64,000 nt of DNA from Sporobacter sp963675425 (GTDB lineage: Bacteria > Bacillota > Clostridia > Oscillospirales > Oscillospiraceae): assembly GCA_963675425.1 (NCBI GenBank), contig OY776214.1, positions 3,968,001-4,032,000 of the forward strand. Reading direction: 5' to 3'. Below the pieces are notes generated by a model. That model saw only the letters and a program-made list of their open reading frames with translations, had not been told where the DNA came from and searched no databases. A program made the position numbers and the translations under genes. Below are positions 8,920-16,022 of the stretch, piece after piece (positions within the stretch are counted from its first letter, which is position 1; each line of letters starts with the position of its first letter).

Positions 8920-9708
8920 ATGCACCTTTCAGACTGGCTTCTGTGGTTTTTTATATACAGTTTTATCGGGTGGGCGTGGGAAACCGCGTTGTTTACGGTA
9001 CAGGAGCGGCGGTTTGTCAACCGCGGCTTTTTAAACGGGCCGTTCTGCCCTGTTTATGGCTTTGGCGGGCTACTTCTGCTTATTTTCCTCAACCACAGAA
9101 CAGATAATATTTTTGCGCTTTTCTTCGTCGCACTCATCGTAACGACAACGCTTGAGTATCTGACTGCCGTCATACTTGAAAAACTTTTTGACGCCAAATG
9201 GTGGGATTACTCTATGTTCCCTCTAAATTTCCAGGGACGGATAAGTCTGATTTCCTCTGTTGTATTCGGCGTTATGGCTGTTCTTCAAATCAAATTTATC
9301 CATCCATTTGTCAAGGGCCTGACAGACCAGATTCCCGAGCAGACAAAAAACTATGTTGTGCTGTCTATTATTATCTATATCTTTGTCGACTTAGTACTCA
9401 CGGTCCGCCATGTGTCGATGATGAATGGGCGATTGAGTGAAATACAAAGCGCAATTAACGCCTTCTTTGGTAAATACTACGAGCGAGCCGGTGCCCTTAA
9501 AAATTCAATCCTGATGAATTTTGAGGAGAGCGAATTTTATTCTGACCGTATTAAAACGCTCTTTAACCTTAACCGGCTTCAAAGCCGACGGCTCCTCCGC
9601 GCTTTCCCAAAGCTCCGGTCTATTAAATATGACGATGCGTTTAGGAAACTGAAGGCCCGGGTTCTGGGACGTAAGGACAGCGTTGAAGATATCGAGGAAG
9701 AACTATAG
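8920..9708 (+). CDS. Putative ABC-transporter type IV (CmpB-like, PF06541) membrane protein
   Basis: The 262-aa membrane protein opens with WLLWFFIYSFIGWAWET and continues NRGFLNGPFCPVYGFGG, the conserved start of the PF06541 family. Four to five hydrophobic segments lie in residues 5-165, followed by a charged, cytoplasmic C-terminal third. The family is called a putative ABC-transporter permease, but no ATPase partner is adjacent and the function is unproven. The ATG at 8920 follows a weak GGAG. Confidence 0.75.
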   Translation: MHLSDWLLWFFIYSFIGWAWETALFTVQERRFVNRGFLNGPFCPVYGFGGLLLLIFLNHRTDNIFALFFVALIVTTTLEYLTAVILEKLFDAKWWDYSMFPLNFQGRISLISSVVFGVMAVLQIKFIHPFVKGLTDQIPEQTKNYVVLSIIIYIFVDLVLTVRHVSMMNGRLSEIQSAINAFFGKYYERAGALKNSILMNFEESEFYSDRIKTLFNLNRLQSRRLLRAFPKLRSIKYDDAFRKLKARVLGRKDSVEDIEEEL

Positions 9709-9712
9709 AAAA

Positions 9713-9736
9713 GAGCTGAGGCAACCGCCTCGGCTC
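9713..9736 (+). terminator. Hairpin terminator of the CmpB-like gene
   Basis: A 10-bp stem (9713-9722 with 9727-9736, one wobble) with an AACC loop starts 5 bp after the stop. It is the first of three consecutive hairpins. Confidence 0.6.
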
Positions 9737-9776
9737 AAGCTGTCGTCAAAGCCCTCCGGGCTTTGTCGACAGTCTG
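9736..9776. repeat. 41-bp mini-element made only of the two ends of the 222-bp element family
   Basis: Read on the minus strand it starts CAGACTGTCGACAAAG and ends CTTTGACGACAGCTTG. These match the left end (34377) and right end (34584-34599) of the longer element. It forms an almost perfect hairpin with one mismatch. It sits exactly between two terminator hairpins, as the longer copies do. Confidence 0.55.
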
Positions 9777-9809
9777 ATACCGTGGACCTGTTCGGTCCAC
9801 GGTATTTTC
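9777..9809. terminator. Bidirectional terminator between convergent genes
   Basis: A perfect 12-bp stem (9777-9788 with 9794-9805) with loop TGTTC is followed by TTTT on the plus strand. It separates the plus-strand membrane-protein gene from the minus-strand AOR gene. Confidence 0.75.
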
Positions 9810-9821
9810 ATAACGCATATT

Positions 9822-11690
9822 TCAGACAGCTTCCGGATACAGATCCCGGATAACGTTTTCAAGGTTACCGACGCTCCGGAGTGCCTCGATCTTCGGCATG
9901 GCGTCGCTGAGGTTCCACCCGAGCGCCGTGTAAAAGTTGTCGGCCAGCTTCTCAGTGTCGACGGTGACGCCGGTGTTGGGACCTTCCTTCAGCGGCGGAT
10001 CGCCGACGATACGGCCGGAGATTTCAAAGTCCTTGCGCCGCAGGCCCTCACGCAGATTAAAGGCATGGCGCATGGAGAACGACCGCAGGCCGAGCTTTTT
10101 CATATCGTCCTCGCTGTATTCGAAGCCCGTAATCGCCGTTAAATAGCTGGCGACGGCTCCGGGCGGCAGGCCGAAGTCTCCGAACAGGCAAAAGCCGGCG
10201 GCATTGGTGAGCTCCGCGCCGATCACGCCCGCAACGTCCTGCACTCCGGTGTCCTCATAGTTGTATTTAACTTCCGGCGGTAAATTGCCGTATTGGATGC
10301 CGAGCCCGCCTTTAACGTGCCGCCCCGGCGTGGGATCATACTTGTACGTGCGGCCCAGGCCCGGCGCGAAGCGCGGGTCATGCTGGGGGATTTCAATCCC
10401 ACTGGCGACCACAAGGGCCTCAAAGCCCTTGCCAAGAGCCCTGGCGGCGGCTAAAGAACCGCCAGACAGTATTTGGCCAATGCCCTCATTCCGGCAGATT
10501 TTTTCCGTCATCTGGACAATCGCCTCGGAATTCCCCCATTTGAGGTCGATCCCGTCGAGCTCATTTTGTGTAAAAACGCTGTTTGAATAGTTTTCCATGC
10601 ACCAGGCGACCGTGCCACCCATGGAGATCGTATCAAAGCCAAATTCATTGCACAGCCAGTTGCATTGATTGACCGCTTCGGGATCGCTGTTTAAAAGCTG
10701 GCTGCCGAACATGCCCTGGGTCTCGTATTCAGGACGGGCGGTGTCCTCCAGCGGCCACTTGCCCGTTTCAAGAGCGTAAATCGCGCCGCAGCCGATGGAA
10801 CAGGAATTGCAGGCGTATTTTTTCTTTTTATAGCGCGCGTCCATCTCCTGTGACGTGACGGGCTTGATCTGCTCCTCCGTCAGGTCGAGAGACGACCCGG
10901 CCCAGTTTTTGACGGACGTATCGCCGCCGTAGATGGAGGATTCATAAGAGCCACCGGTGCCATGGTTGGAGAACATACTGGCCACCGGCGCGACAGGCCC
11001 CTCCTTCTCCCAGGCAATCGTTTCCTTGTTGAGCGCGACGATTGTATTCCGATCCTTGGGTTCTATTTTCAAATTGCCGCGGACCACAAGCGCCTTGAGC
11101 TTTTTAGAACCCATTACGGCGCCCGTTCCGCCCCGGCCGGCGGCTCGGTGTGTATCATTCATAACGGCGGCCATGTTGGACAGGTTCTCGCCCGCCGGAC
11201 CGATCAGCGCGATGCCGACGCGGTTGTCCCCCAGCTCTTCCTTAATAAGCCGTTGTGTTTCCATAACTGTTTTTCCCCAAAGGCTTGAAGCATCGCGCAG
11301 CGATACAGTCCCGTTGTCCACGAAAATGTAAACGGGCTTTTCGCTGATGCCTTTGACAAATACGCCGTCAAAACCGGATTTTTTCATCAGCGGGCCAAAA
11401 TTGCCGCCGGAGTTGGCGTCATTCCAGCCGCCTGTGACGGGTGATTTGCTCACGACGGTGTACCGGCCGCCCAGAAAAGCGCCGGTGCCGTTCGTCGGCC
11501 CGGATACAAATCCAATCATGCTTTCCGGTGAAAAGGCGTGCACATGCGCCGGCATTTCATCATAGAGGATTTTAGCCCCCAGCGACGGGCCGCCGATAAA
11601 GTTTCTTGCTACCTCTTCGTCTAAGTCTCTGACCTCGGTCGTCGACGCTGTCAGGTCAACAAAGAGCAATTTACCTGTGTAGCCAAACAT
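9822..11690 (-). CDS. aor: Tungsten-type aldehyde:ferredoxin oxidoreductase (AOR family), copy 1
   Basis: AOR enzymes oxidise aldehydes to acids with a bis-pterin tungsten (sometimes Mo) cofactor and one [4Fe-4S] cluster, reducing ferredoxin in the cytoplasm. The 622-aa product starts MFGYTGKLLFVDLT, the standard family N-terminus. It has CNSCSIGC near residue 290 with the fourth cysteine in GFCLFGD near 505, the RPEYET segment, and HDPRFAPGLG and DPTPGRHVKGG in the C-terminal half. The ATG at 11690 is chosen over one 8 codons upstream because GAAAGGAA lies about 8 nt before it. A terminator and a good promoter separate it from thiF, so it is a separate transcript downstream of the thiF/moaD pair. 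Confidence 0.93.
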   Translation of the reverse strand: MFGYTGKLLFVDLTASTTEVRDLDEEVARNFIGGPSLGAKILYDEMPAHVHAFSPESMIGFVSGPTNGTGAFLGGRYTVVSKSPVTGGWNDANSGGNFGPLMKKSGFDGVFVKGISEKPVYIFVDNGTVSLRDASSLWGKTVMETQRLIKEELGDNRVGIALIGPAGENLSNMAAVMNDTHRAAGRGGTGAVMGSKKLKALVVRGNLKIEPKDRNTIVALNKETIAWEKEGPVAPVASMFSNHGTGGSYESSIYGGDTSVKNWAGSSLDLTEEQIKPVTSQEMDARYKKKKYACNSCSIGCGAIYALETGKWPLEDTARPEYETQGMFGSQLLNSDPEAVNQCNWLCNEFGFDTISMGGTVAWCMENYSNSVFTQNELDGIDLKWGNSEAIVQMTEKICRNEGIGQILSGGSLAAARALGKGFEALVVASGIEIPQHDPRFAPGLGRTYKYDPTPGRHVKGGLGIQYGNLPPEVKYNYEDTGVQDVAGVIGAELTNAAGFCLFGDFGLPPGAVASYLTAITGFEYSEDDMKKLGLRSFSMRHAFNLREGLRRKDFEISGRIVGDPPLKEGPNTGVTVDTEKLADNFYTALGWNLSDAMPKIEALRSVGNLENVIRDLYPEAV

Positions 11691-11786
11691 CGTTTTATTC
11701 CTTTCTCGTAGCATTTTGACGGCATCACGCCTTTTAGCCCTTCGTCCGGAGCCGGGACGCTCTGTATTCCGTCGTCTACTGCCTAA

Positions 11787-11815
11787 ATAGTACCATCAGG
11801 TTATAACAATTTCAA
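11787..11815 (-). promoter_or_regulatory. Sigma-A-type promoter of AOR copy 1
   Basis: On the minus strand TTGAAA (11810-11815) and TACTAT (11787-11792) are separated by 17 nt. They lie just after the thiF terminator and give a leader of about 95 nt before the AOR start. Confidence 0.65.
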
Positions 11816-11819
11816 TCAC

Positions 11820-11864
11820 TAAAAAAATAGCAAAGCGCCGTTTCATCACGATAACGGCGCTTTG
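11820..11864 (-). terminator. Rho-independent terminator between thiF-like gene and AOR
   Basis: On the minus strand a perfect 12-bp stem (11853-11864 with 11831-11842) is followed by a T-run. It lies 35 bp after the thiF-like stop. Confidence 0.8.
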
Positions 11865-11898
11865 AATTGTCAGTTTTTTAAGTAATAATACGGATTAT

Positions 11899-12570
11899 TT
11901 ATCCCAAATCCAGTGGAATGTCTTCCCACTGACTGCTGAGCAGGTCAAATTCCAGAAGCCTGTTTTTCAAAACGCCGGCACGGCCCAGAAGGACCTTGAC
12001 GGTCTCAGCCGCCTGCACCGACGCCACGGCTGCCGCCGTAAAGCCGAGGTTGCCGGACGCAGGCCCCGCATCGCCGCTCCAGAGAAACTCGGCATTCTCT
12101 CCCGGCAGCAGGACAAAAACACGGCCGCGCCAGCCGGAGATTGCGCCGCTGACCAGCGGCAGCCGAAGCGTGCGCGCCGTATCGGCCAGCACAACGCGGG
12201 AGGGTCCGTTATCCAGCGCGTCGACAACTATGTCATGGCCTGAGACCAGGCGCTCCGCGTTTTCCTTCGTGATATATTCACACACCGGTCTGACCTCGAC
12301 AAGCGGATTGACGATGCGCAGGCGTTCGGCGGCGCATACCGGCTTGGCTTTGCCCATCGTCTCATCGGACGACAGCAGCTGGCGGTTCAGATTAGAATCC
12401 GAAAATACATCGCCGTCCACAACCGTCAGATGCCCCACGCCGATCCGTCCGATCAGCTCAACGATATATCCGCCAAGCCCGCCGCAGCCGGCAATTAAGA
12501 CGCGCTTGAGACCGAGACTCACCTGCTCCGTGTCCGAGATCGCCGGAAAATTTCTTTCATACCGCGCCAT
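11899..12570 (-). CDS. ThiF/MoeB/HesA-family E1-like adenylyltransferase (short form)
   Basis: Proteins of this family adenylylate the C-terminal Gly-Gly of a MoaD/ThiS carrier. The 223-aa product has the nucleotide-binding loop VLIAGCGGLGGYIVE near residue 25, VDGDVFSDSNLNRQLL, which holds the family Asp and Arg residues, near 48-63, and VDALDNGPSRV near 112. It lacks the CxxC zinc pairs and the rhodanese domain of long MoeB forms, so it is an E1 core only. It follows the MoaD-like gene at a 48-bp distance and very probably acts on it. A strong AAGGAGGAAACTC precedes the ATG. Confidence 0.88.
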   Translation of the reverse strand: MARYERNFPAISDTEQVSLGLKRVLIAGCGGLGGYIVELIGRIGVGHLTVVDGDVFSDSNLNRQLLSSDETMGKAKPVCAAERLRIVNPLVEVRPVCEYITKENAERLVSGHDIVVDALDNGPSRVVLADTARTLRLPLVSGAISGWRGRVFVLLPGENAEFLWSGDAGPASGNLGFTAAAVASVQAAETVKVLLGRAGVLKNRLLEFDLLSSQWEDIPLDLG

Positions 12571-12586
12571 GAGTTTCCTCCTTGAA

Positions 12587-12612
12587 GAAAAGGAGCCCTC
12601 AGGCTCCTTTTC
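12587..12612 (-). terminator. Intercistronic hairpin between moaD-like and thiF-like genes
   Basis: An 11-bp perfect stem (12602-12612 with 12587-12597) with a 4-nt loop stands between the two genes, right before the thiF ribosome-binding site. It could be a partial terminator or an RNA-processing stem that sets carrier/E1 stoichiometry; this is inference. Confidence 0.55.
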
Positions 12613-12618
12613 ACTAAT

Positions 12619-12867
12619 TCAGCCGCCGAGTATTTTATACAGTACGCGGATCTTGTCGCCGTCGTTTAAAACCGAATCCCAGGTTGCCGGCTTGCTGTTG
12701 ACGAGGAAAATAAAGCTCTTTTTAACGTTTTCGTCGAGACTTATGCCAACCTCTTTTTCGGACGCCGCTAACAGCCCGCTGACGGTCGTACCCTCTGCCA
12801 GCTCATATTTCCCATCGCGCATGTCGCCGACAAGATCTCTCACACTGTACTTGATTTCTACTGTCAT
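12619..12867 (-). CDS. MoaD/ThiS-like ubiquitin-fold sulfur carrier
   Basis: The 82-aa product ends in KILGG, the C-terminal Gly-Gly that is adenylylated and thiocarboxylated in MoaD and ThiS. The pattern MTVEIKYSVRDLVG ... VNSKPATWDSVLNDGDKIRVLY fits the beta-grasp fold. The gene precedes the E1-like gene and lies near two AORs, so a role in pterin dithiolene formation or as a dedicated sulfur carrier for the W cofactor is likely. No MoaE or other moa gene is in the window. GCGAGGT precedes the ATG. Confidence 0.85.
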   Translation of the reverse strand: MTVEIKYSVRDLVGDMRDGKYELAEGTTVSGLLAASEKEVGISLDENVKKSFIFLVNSKPATWDSVLNDGDKIRVLYKILGG

Positions 12868-12936
12868 TTACATACCTCGCCATAAAGGTCCCGGATGACG
12901 CAGTCCAGGCCGCCGAGTTACCTGCACCTTAATAAT

Positions 12937-12964
12937 ATTATAAATATCATAACGGTCAGTTCAA
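12937..12964 (-). promoter_or_regulatory. Promoter of the moaD-thiF pair
   Basis: On the minus strand TTGAAC (12959-12964) and a perfect TATAAT (12937-12942) are 16 nt apart, about 70 bp upstream of the MoaD-like ATG. Confidence 0.65.
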
Positions 12965-12984
12965 CGCAATGATTAACACACAGC

Positions 12985-13030
12985 TTTTTAAAAAAGCCCA
13001 AACGGCGCTGTAAAACACCGTTTGAGCCTT
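12985..13030 (-). terminator. Terminator of the surface-protein/ABC operon
   Basis: On the minus strand a stem built on CAAACGG/CCGTTTG (13017-13030 with 12994-13007) is followed by TTTTTT. It lies just after the SLH gene that ends at 13047. Confidence 0.75.
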
Positions 13031-13046
13031 TGAGTATGCTTGGTAA

Positions 13047-14153
13047 TCAGGCTTCCAGGACCAGAACCGCGATCAGCTTGGCAATCTGCGCTCTGGTCAT
13101 AGCGCCGTCCGGCGAGAGTGTCCCGTCGTCCATACCGCCGATATAGTCGCCCCCGACGGCCCATGCCATCGCTGTTGCGGCCCATGTGCTCATCTGGTCG
13201 CTGTCGGAAAAGGCGCTGACATCCCCCTCAGCCGCCGTATCCATGGAAAACGCCACGGCATAGCGGTACAGCATGGTTATAGCCTGCTCCCGCGTCAGGA
13301 CATCGTCCGGACCGAAAACATCGCCATAGCCGTTGGTGATTTCTTTGGATACCGCCCACGCAGCGTATGGGCTGCAATCATCAGCCGCCAGAACGTCATC
13401 GAAGGCCGAATCGGTGTACTTATCCGTTTCGATGCCGCGCGCCATCCCGAGGATGGTGACAAACTCGCCGCGCGTCACCGTGCCGTTCGGGTTAAAGGTC
13501 GTTTCGTCGGTGCCCGTCATGCAGCCGTTGGCGACAACGGCATCCACGTATTCCTTGGCCCAATCCGGAACATCCGTAAACGCACTGGCTTCCGTCGCGT
13601 CATCCGTTTCCTCGGCGTCGGCCGTATCGGCCGGGTCGGTATCCGCCGCAGCGCCGGTCTTGGCCGTGAACGTGAACACGATATCCATACCAAGGGTTTT
13701 GTCGGCGTTATTGCCCTGAATATCCATGCCGAAAACAAGCGCATAAGTCCCGTCCGTCAGCGTATCGGCCGGGATAACAATGCTGATGCCATCGTCGGTT
13801 TTTTCTCCAAAAGCGGGGTCGGCAAGTTTTGTGCCGCCGTATGTATCGTACACGCCGATTTGCGGCAGATTCGTCTCGGTAAAGAGTGTCTCGTCAAAAT
13901 TGTTCATGCCGGACGTCATGCTGAAGGTGAAGACCATATCGGCCGTCGGGTCAAGCTCCGTGTTGATCGTGTTGCTGATGTAGGTGTCCTCTTCCGCTGT
14001 ATTGTCGGTGATGTCGGAGGGGGTTACCATCTTCAGCTGGTTCCCGCCCGTTCCCTGCAAATCATAGTCCGCAGCGGTTGCCGTGATTAATCCCACGGAC
14101 AAAACAAGGACCAGGCTGAGAAGCAGTGCAAGAGTTTTTTTTGTTTTTTTCAT
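13047..14153 (-). CDS. Secreted SLH-domain protein
   Basis: The 368-aa product begins with a classic signal peptide (MKKTKKTLALLLSLVLVLSV...ATAA, cleavage near residue 27). A beta-rich domain of about 140 residues follows, then an acidic DTADAEETDDATEAS linker, and three SLH repeats from about residue 190 to the end (AFTDVPDWAKEYVDAVV; AWAVSKEITNGYG; AWAVGGDYIGGM). It should be exported and bound to the wall polymer. It is the last gene of the minus-strand series that begins with the ABC permease, 44 bp after the Big_5-type surface protein and with AAAGGAGAAG before the ATG. Confidence 0.88.
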   Translation of the reverse strand: MKKTKKTLALLLSLVLVLSVGLITATAADYDLQGTGGNQLKMVTPSDITDNTAEEDTYISNTINTELDPTADMVFTFSMTSGMNNFDETLFTETNLPQIGVYDTYGGTKLADPAFGEKTDDGISIVIPADTLTDGTYALVFGMDIQGNNADKTLGMDIVFTFTAKTGAAADTDPADTADAEETDDATEASAFTDVPDWAKEYVDAVVANGCMTGTDETTFNPNGTVTRGEFVTILGMARGIETDKYTDSAFDDVLAADDCSPYAAWAVSKEITNGYGDVFGPDDVLTREQAITMLYRYAVAFSMDTAAEGDVSAFSDSDQMSTWAATAMAWAVGGDYIGGMDDGTLSPDGAMTRAQIAKLIAVLVLEA

Positions 14154-14197
14154 CTGTATTCTTCTCCTTTTTTGTTTATATATAAATGCCTGCGCAC

Positions 14198-15061
14198 TTA
14201 TTTCTTTTTTCGGATAATAGCCCAGACCGTCCCGCCGATGACGATTACGGCTGCGCCGCCGCCTAAATAAACAGACGGTGAAACGGGGGTTCCTTCACTG
14301 TCGCCGACATCCTCGGTGATTTCAGATGGCGGCGTTGAATCCGGCGATGGTGTTGGGACAGTGGCTGTGGCATCGGGCACTGGTTCAACGGACGGCGTGG
14401 TTGATTGGGGCGCCGTCGGCTCAGCCGGTGGTTTTGCGGATGCCGAAGGCGTCGGATTCGTCTGCCCCTCTTCCGGCGCCTCGGACGGCACACTGGACGG
14501 CGACGGTGGTGCGCTTGGAGCAGCCGGTGACGGCGACAGCTCAGAAGTCGTGACCGGACCGGTTGGCGCCGCTGCCGGGCTGGGCGATACGGCTTGCAAG
14601 CTCGGGACCGGCGCGCCCGCCGTCGCGAAGCTGATGACGACATCCTGGCTGAGCGTGGACCCGCTTTTGGAGGTCAGGTTCTTAGAAATCGTCAGTTTAT
14701 ACTTTGTATCCGGTGACAGTGGATTATTAGGCTGGATCGTGATAATCCGCTTTATAGTCGGATCTAGCTGATCGTCTCCCATAATGACGCTGATGGAAGA
14801 CGCACCGCTGTCCGATGTGAGCGTGAAGCAGCCCATATTATTATCCTTGACTGTCATATTAACAACGTTTTTATTAAACGTCAACACAATACTGGTATCG
14901 ACAGCCACATTAGTACTGCCATCCGGTACGGAGCTTTCCGCCAGCGCCAGCCCCACGTCGCTGCCGCCGCCAGAGCCGTCGCCCCCTGTAGCTAAGGCTG
15001 CAACCGGTAAAAGCGCTGCCATCAGTGCCATAAGTACAACGCTTATGATTCTATTTTTCAT
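14198..15061 (-). CDS. Surface protein: SbsA-type Ig-like (Big_5) domain, Pro/Ser/Thr stalk, C-terminal membrane anchor
   Basis: The 287-aa product has a signal peptide (MKNRIISVVLMALMAALLPV), an Ig-like domain at about residues 40-150 (SVPDGSTNVAVDTSIVLTFN ... SPDTKYKLTI), a stalk of about 100 residues rich in P, S, A and T, and a C-terminal hydrophobic helix ending in IIRKKK. It is probably a membrane-anchored rod on the outer face. The start at 15061 is chosen because it forms an ATGA overlap with the upstream 68-aa gene. A start 7 codons earlier would lie inside that gene. Confidence 0.82.
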   Translation of the reverse strand: MKNRIISVVLMALMAALLPVAALATGGDGSGGGSDVGLALAESSVPDGSTNVAVDTSIVLTFNKNVVNMTVKDNNMGCFTLTSDSGASSISVIMGDDQLDPTIKRIITIQPNNPLSPDTKYKLTISKNLTSKSGSTLSQDVVISFATAGAPVPSLQAVSPSPAAAPTGPVTTSELSPSPAAPSAPPSPSSVPSEAPEEGQTNPTPSASAKPPAEPTAPQSTTPSVEPVPDATATVPTPSPDSTPPSEITEDVGDSEGTPVSPSVYLGGGAAVIVIGGTVWAIIRKKK

Positions 15062-15264
15062 CCCAGCCTGCCTTTCACACAATTAAAACCAATGGGCTTC
15101 CAGCGTCTGTAGCGGCAATTATAGCAGCTGACCGGTAAGTCGCCGATACATTCGTCGTCGCAATCCTCCCTGAAGTCCGGGCAGGCGCCTGCTCTTTCAT
15201 GTGCATAATCGGCATTCTCACGGCTTTGAAGATACGCCTTTTGATTTGGGTAATCCTGCCGCAT
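15058..15264 (-). CDS. Small cysteine-rich protein, translationally coupled
   Basis: The 68-aa product has six cysteines in the last 41 residues (GACPDFREDCDDEC, SCYNCRYRRW, GFNCVKG) and no signal peptide. Its ATG directly follows the TGA of the TiaS-like gene, and its own TGA overlaps the next ATG as ATGA. This tight packing on both sides is the best evidence that it is a real gene. The CxxC and spaced cysteines suggest a metal or Fe-S site. I do not recognise the family. Confidence 0.7.
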   Translation of the reverse strand: MRQDYPNQKAYLQSRENADYAHERAGACPDFREDCDDECIGDLPVSCYNCRYRRWKPIGFNCVKGRLG

Positions 15265-16008
15265 TCAATCCACCAGGCCTTTAAGCTCTTGTATGCTGAA
15301 AACGCGCCATTTTGCCCGGTTGCCCGTATCGTCCGTCAGGTAGATGGCCGGCTTGCCGTCCCAAAAAACGGCTTTTGTCGGAGTGGAAAAAAGGACAGTG
15401 TCCGCCGGGTCAATCGGCTTGTTCTCCGTATCCATGGCCATGGATACGGAGAACATCTCGCACAGCGCGCGGACCGAAAGCACTGTATCACTTTCCGGCG
15501 GATTCAGCTTGCCCTTGATCTTCCCGTCCGAGCCCGACAGCCGAAGGCCGCAGCCCGCCAGCGCGCCGATAATGCCGCCGCCTGTGCCGCCGTGCTCCGA
15601 CAAATAAACGGCGTCCGGTTGAAGCCCCGCCAGCTCGGCGGCAGCCTGCTTTCTTAAAACGGTACGCTTGGCCAAAAAGCCGAAACGAACCAAGCTGTCC
15701 ATTGATTGGAGCCGGTCCAGGTCCACCAAGCAAAGGCCCGGGTCCGAGCCTTCGGCGCAGGCGGTATCCATGTAGCCCCGGCAAAACGTCACCGCTTCAT
15801 GGAGGTCCTGGACCTCTGCCTGGCAGCACATGGCGCTGTTGTGCGACGTATAGGGGATATCCTCATGGACGAGCAACTGATGCCGGGTAACAAAGCTGGC
15901 GCGGCCAAGTTTGTTTGCCTCAAGCGCCGCGCAGAGGTTTTCCAACACCTCGCCGGTCCCGATGCTTTCCAGATTGTCGGTATCGTCAATGCAGATCAGT
16001 ACGCGCAT
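15265..16008 (-). CDS. TiaS-like (DDTDN) ATP-dependent enzyme domain, bacterial homologue
   Basis: The 247-aa protein starts MRVLICIDDTDN, the signature of the N-terminal domain of archaeal TiaS, which modifies tRNA-Ile2 with agmatine. A later LSEHGGTGGGIIGALAG near residue 130 also fits that fold. The zinc-ribbon and OB-fold parts of full TiaS are absent, so tRNA modification is unlikely. The position between an ABC importer and a Cys-rich protein suggests a kinase-like step in metal or cofactor handling; this is inference. GGGGAGAG precedes the ATG at 16008; an upstream TTG is less likely. Confidence 0.72.
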   Translation of the reverse strand: MRVLICIDDTDNLESIGTGEVLENLCAALEANKLGRASFVTRHQLLVHEDIPYTSHNSAMCCQAEVQDLHEAVTFCRGYMDTACAEGSDPGLCLVDLDRLQSMDSLVRFGFLAKRTVLRKQAAAELAGLQPDAVYLSEHGGTGGGIIGALAGCGLRLSGSDGKIKGKLNPPESDTVLSVRALCEMFSVSMAMDTENKPIDPADTVLFSTPTKAVFWDGKPAIYLTDDTGNRAKWRVFSIQELKGLVD

Positions 16009-16022
16009 TATTCTCTCCCCTG

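Noticed and set aside
11996..12898. 300-codon plus-strand open frame opposite thiF and moaD.
   Set aside because: It spans two well-supported genes and their terminator, and its composition is Ser/Arg/Pro-rich as in shadows.
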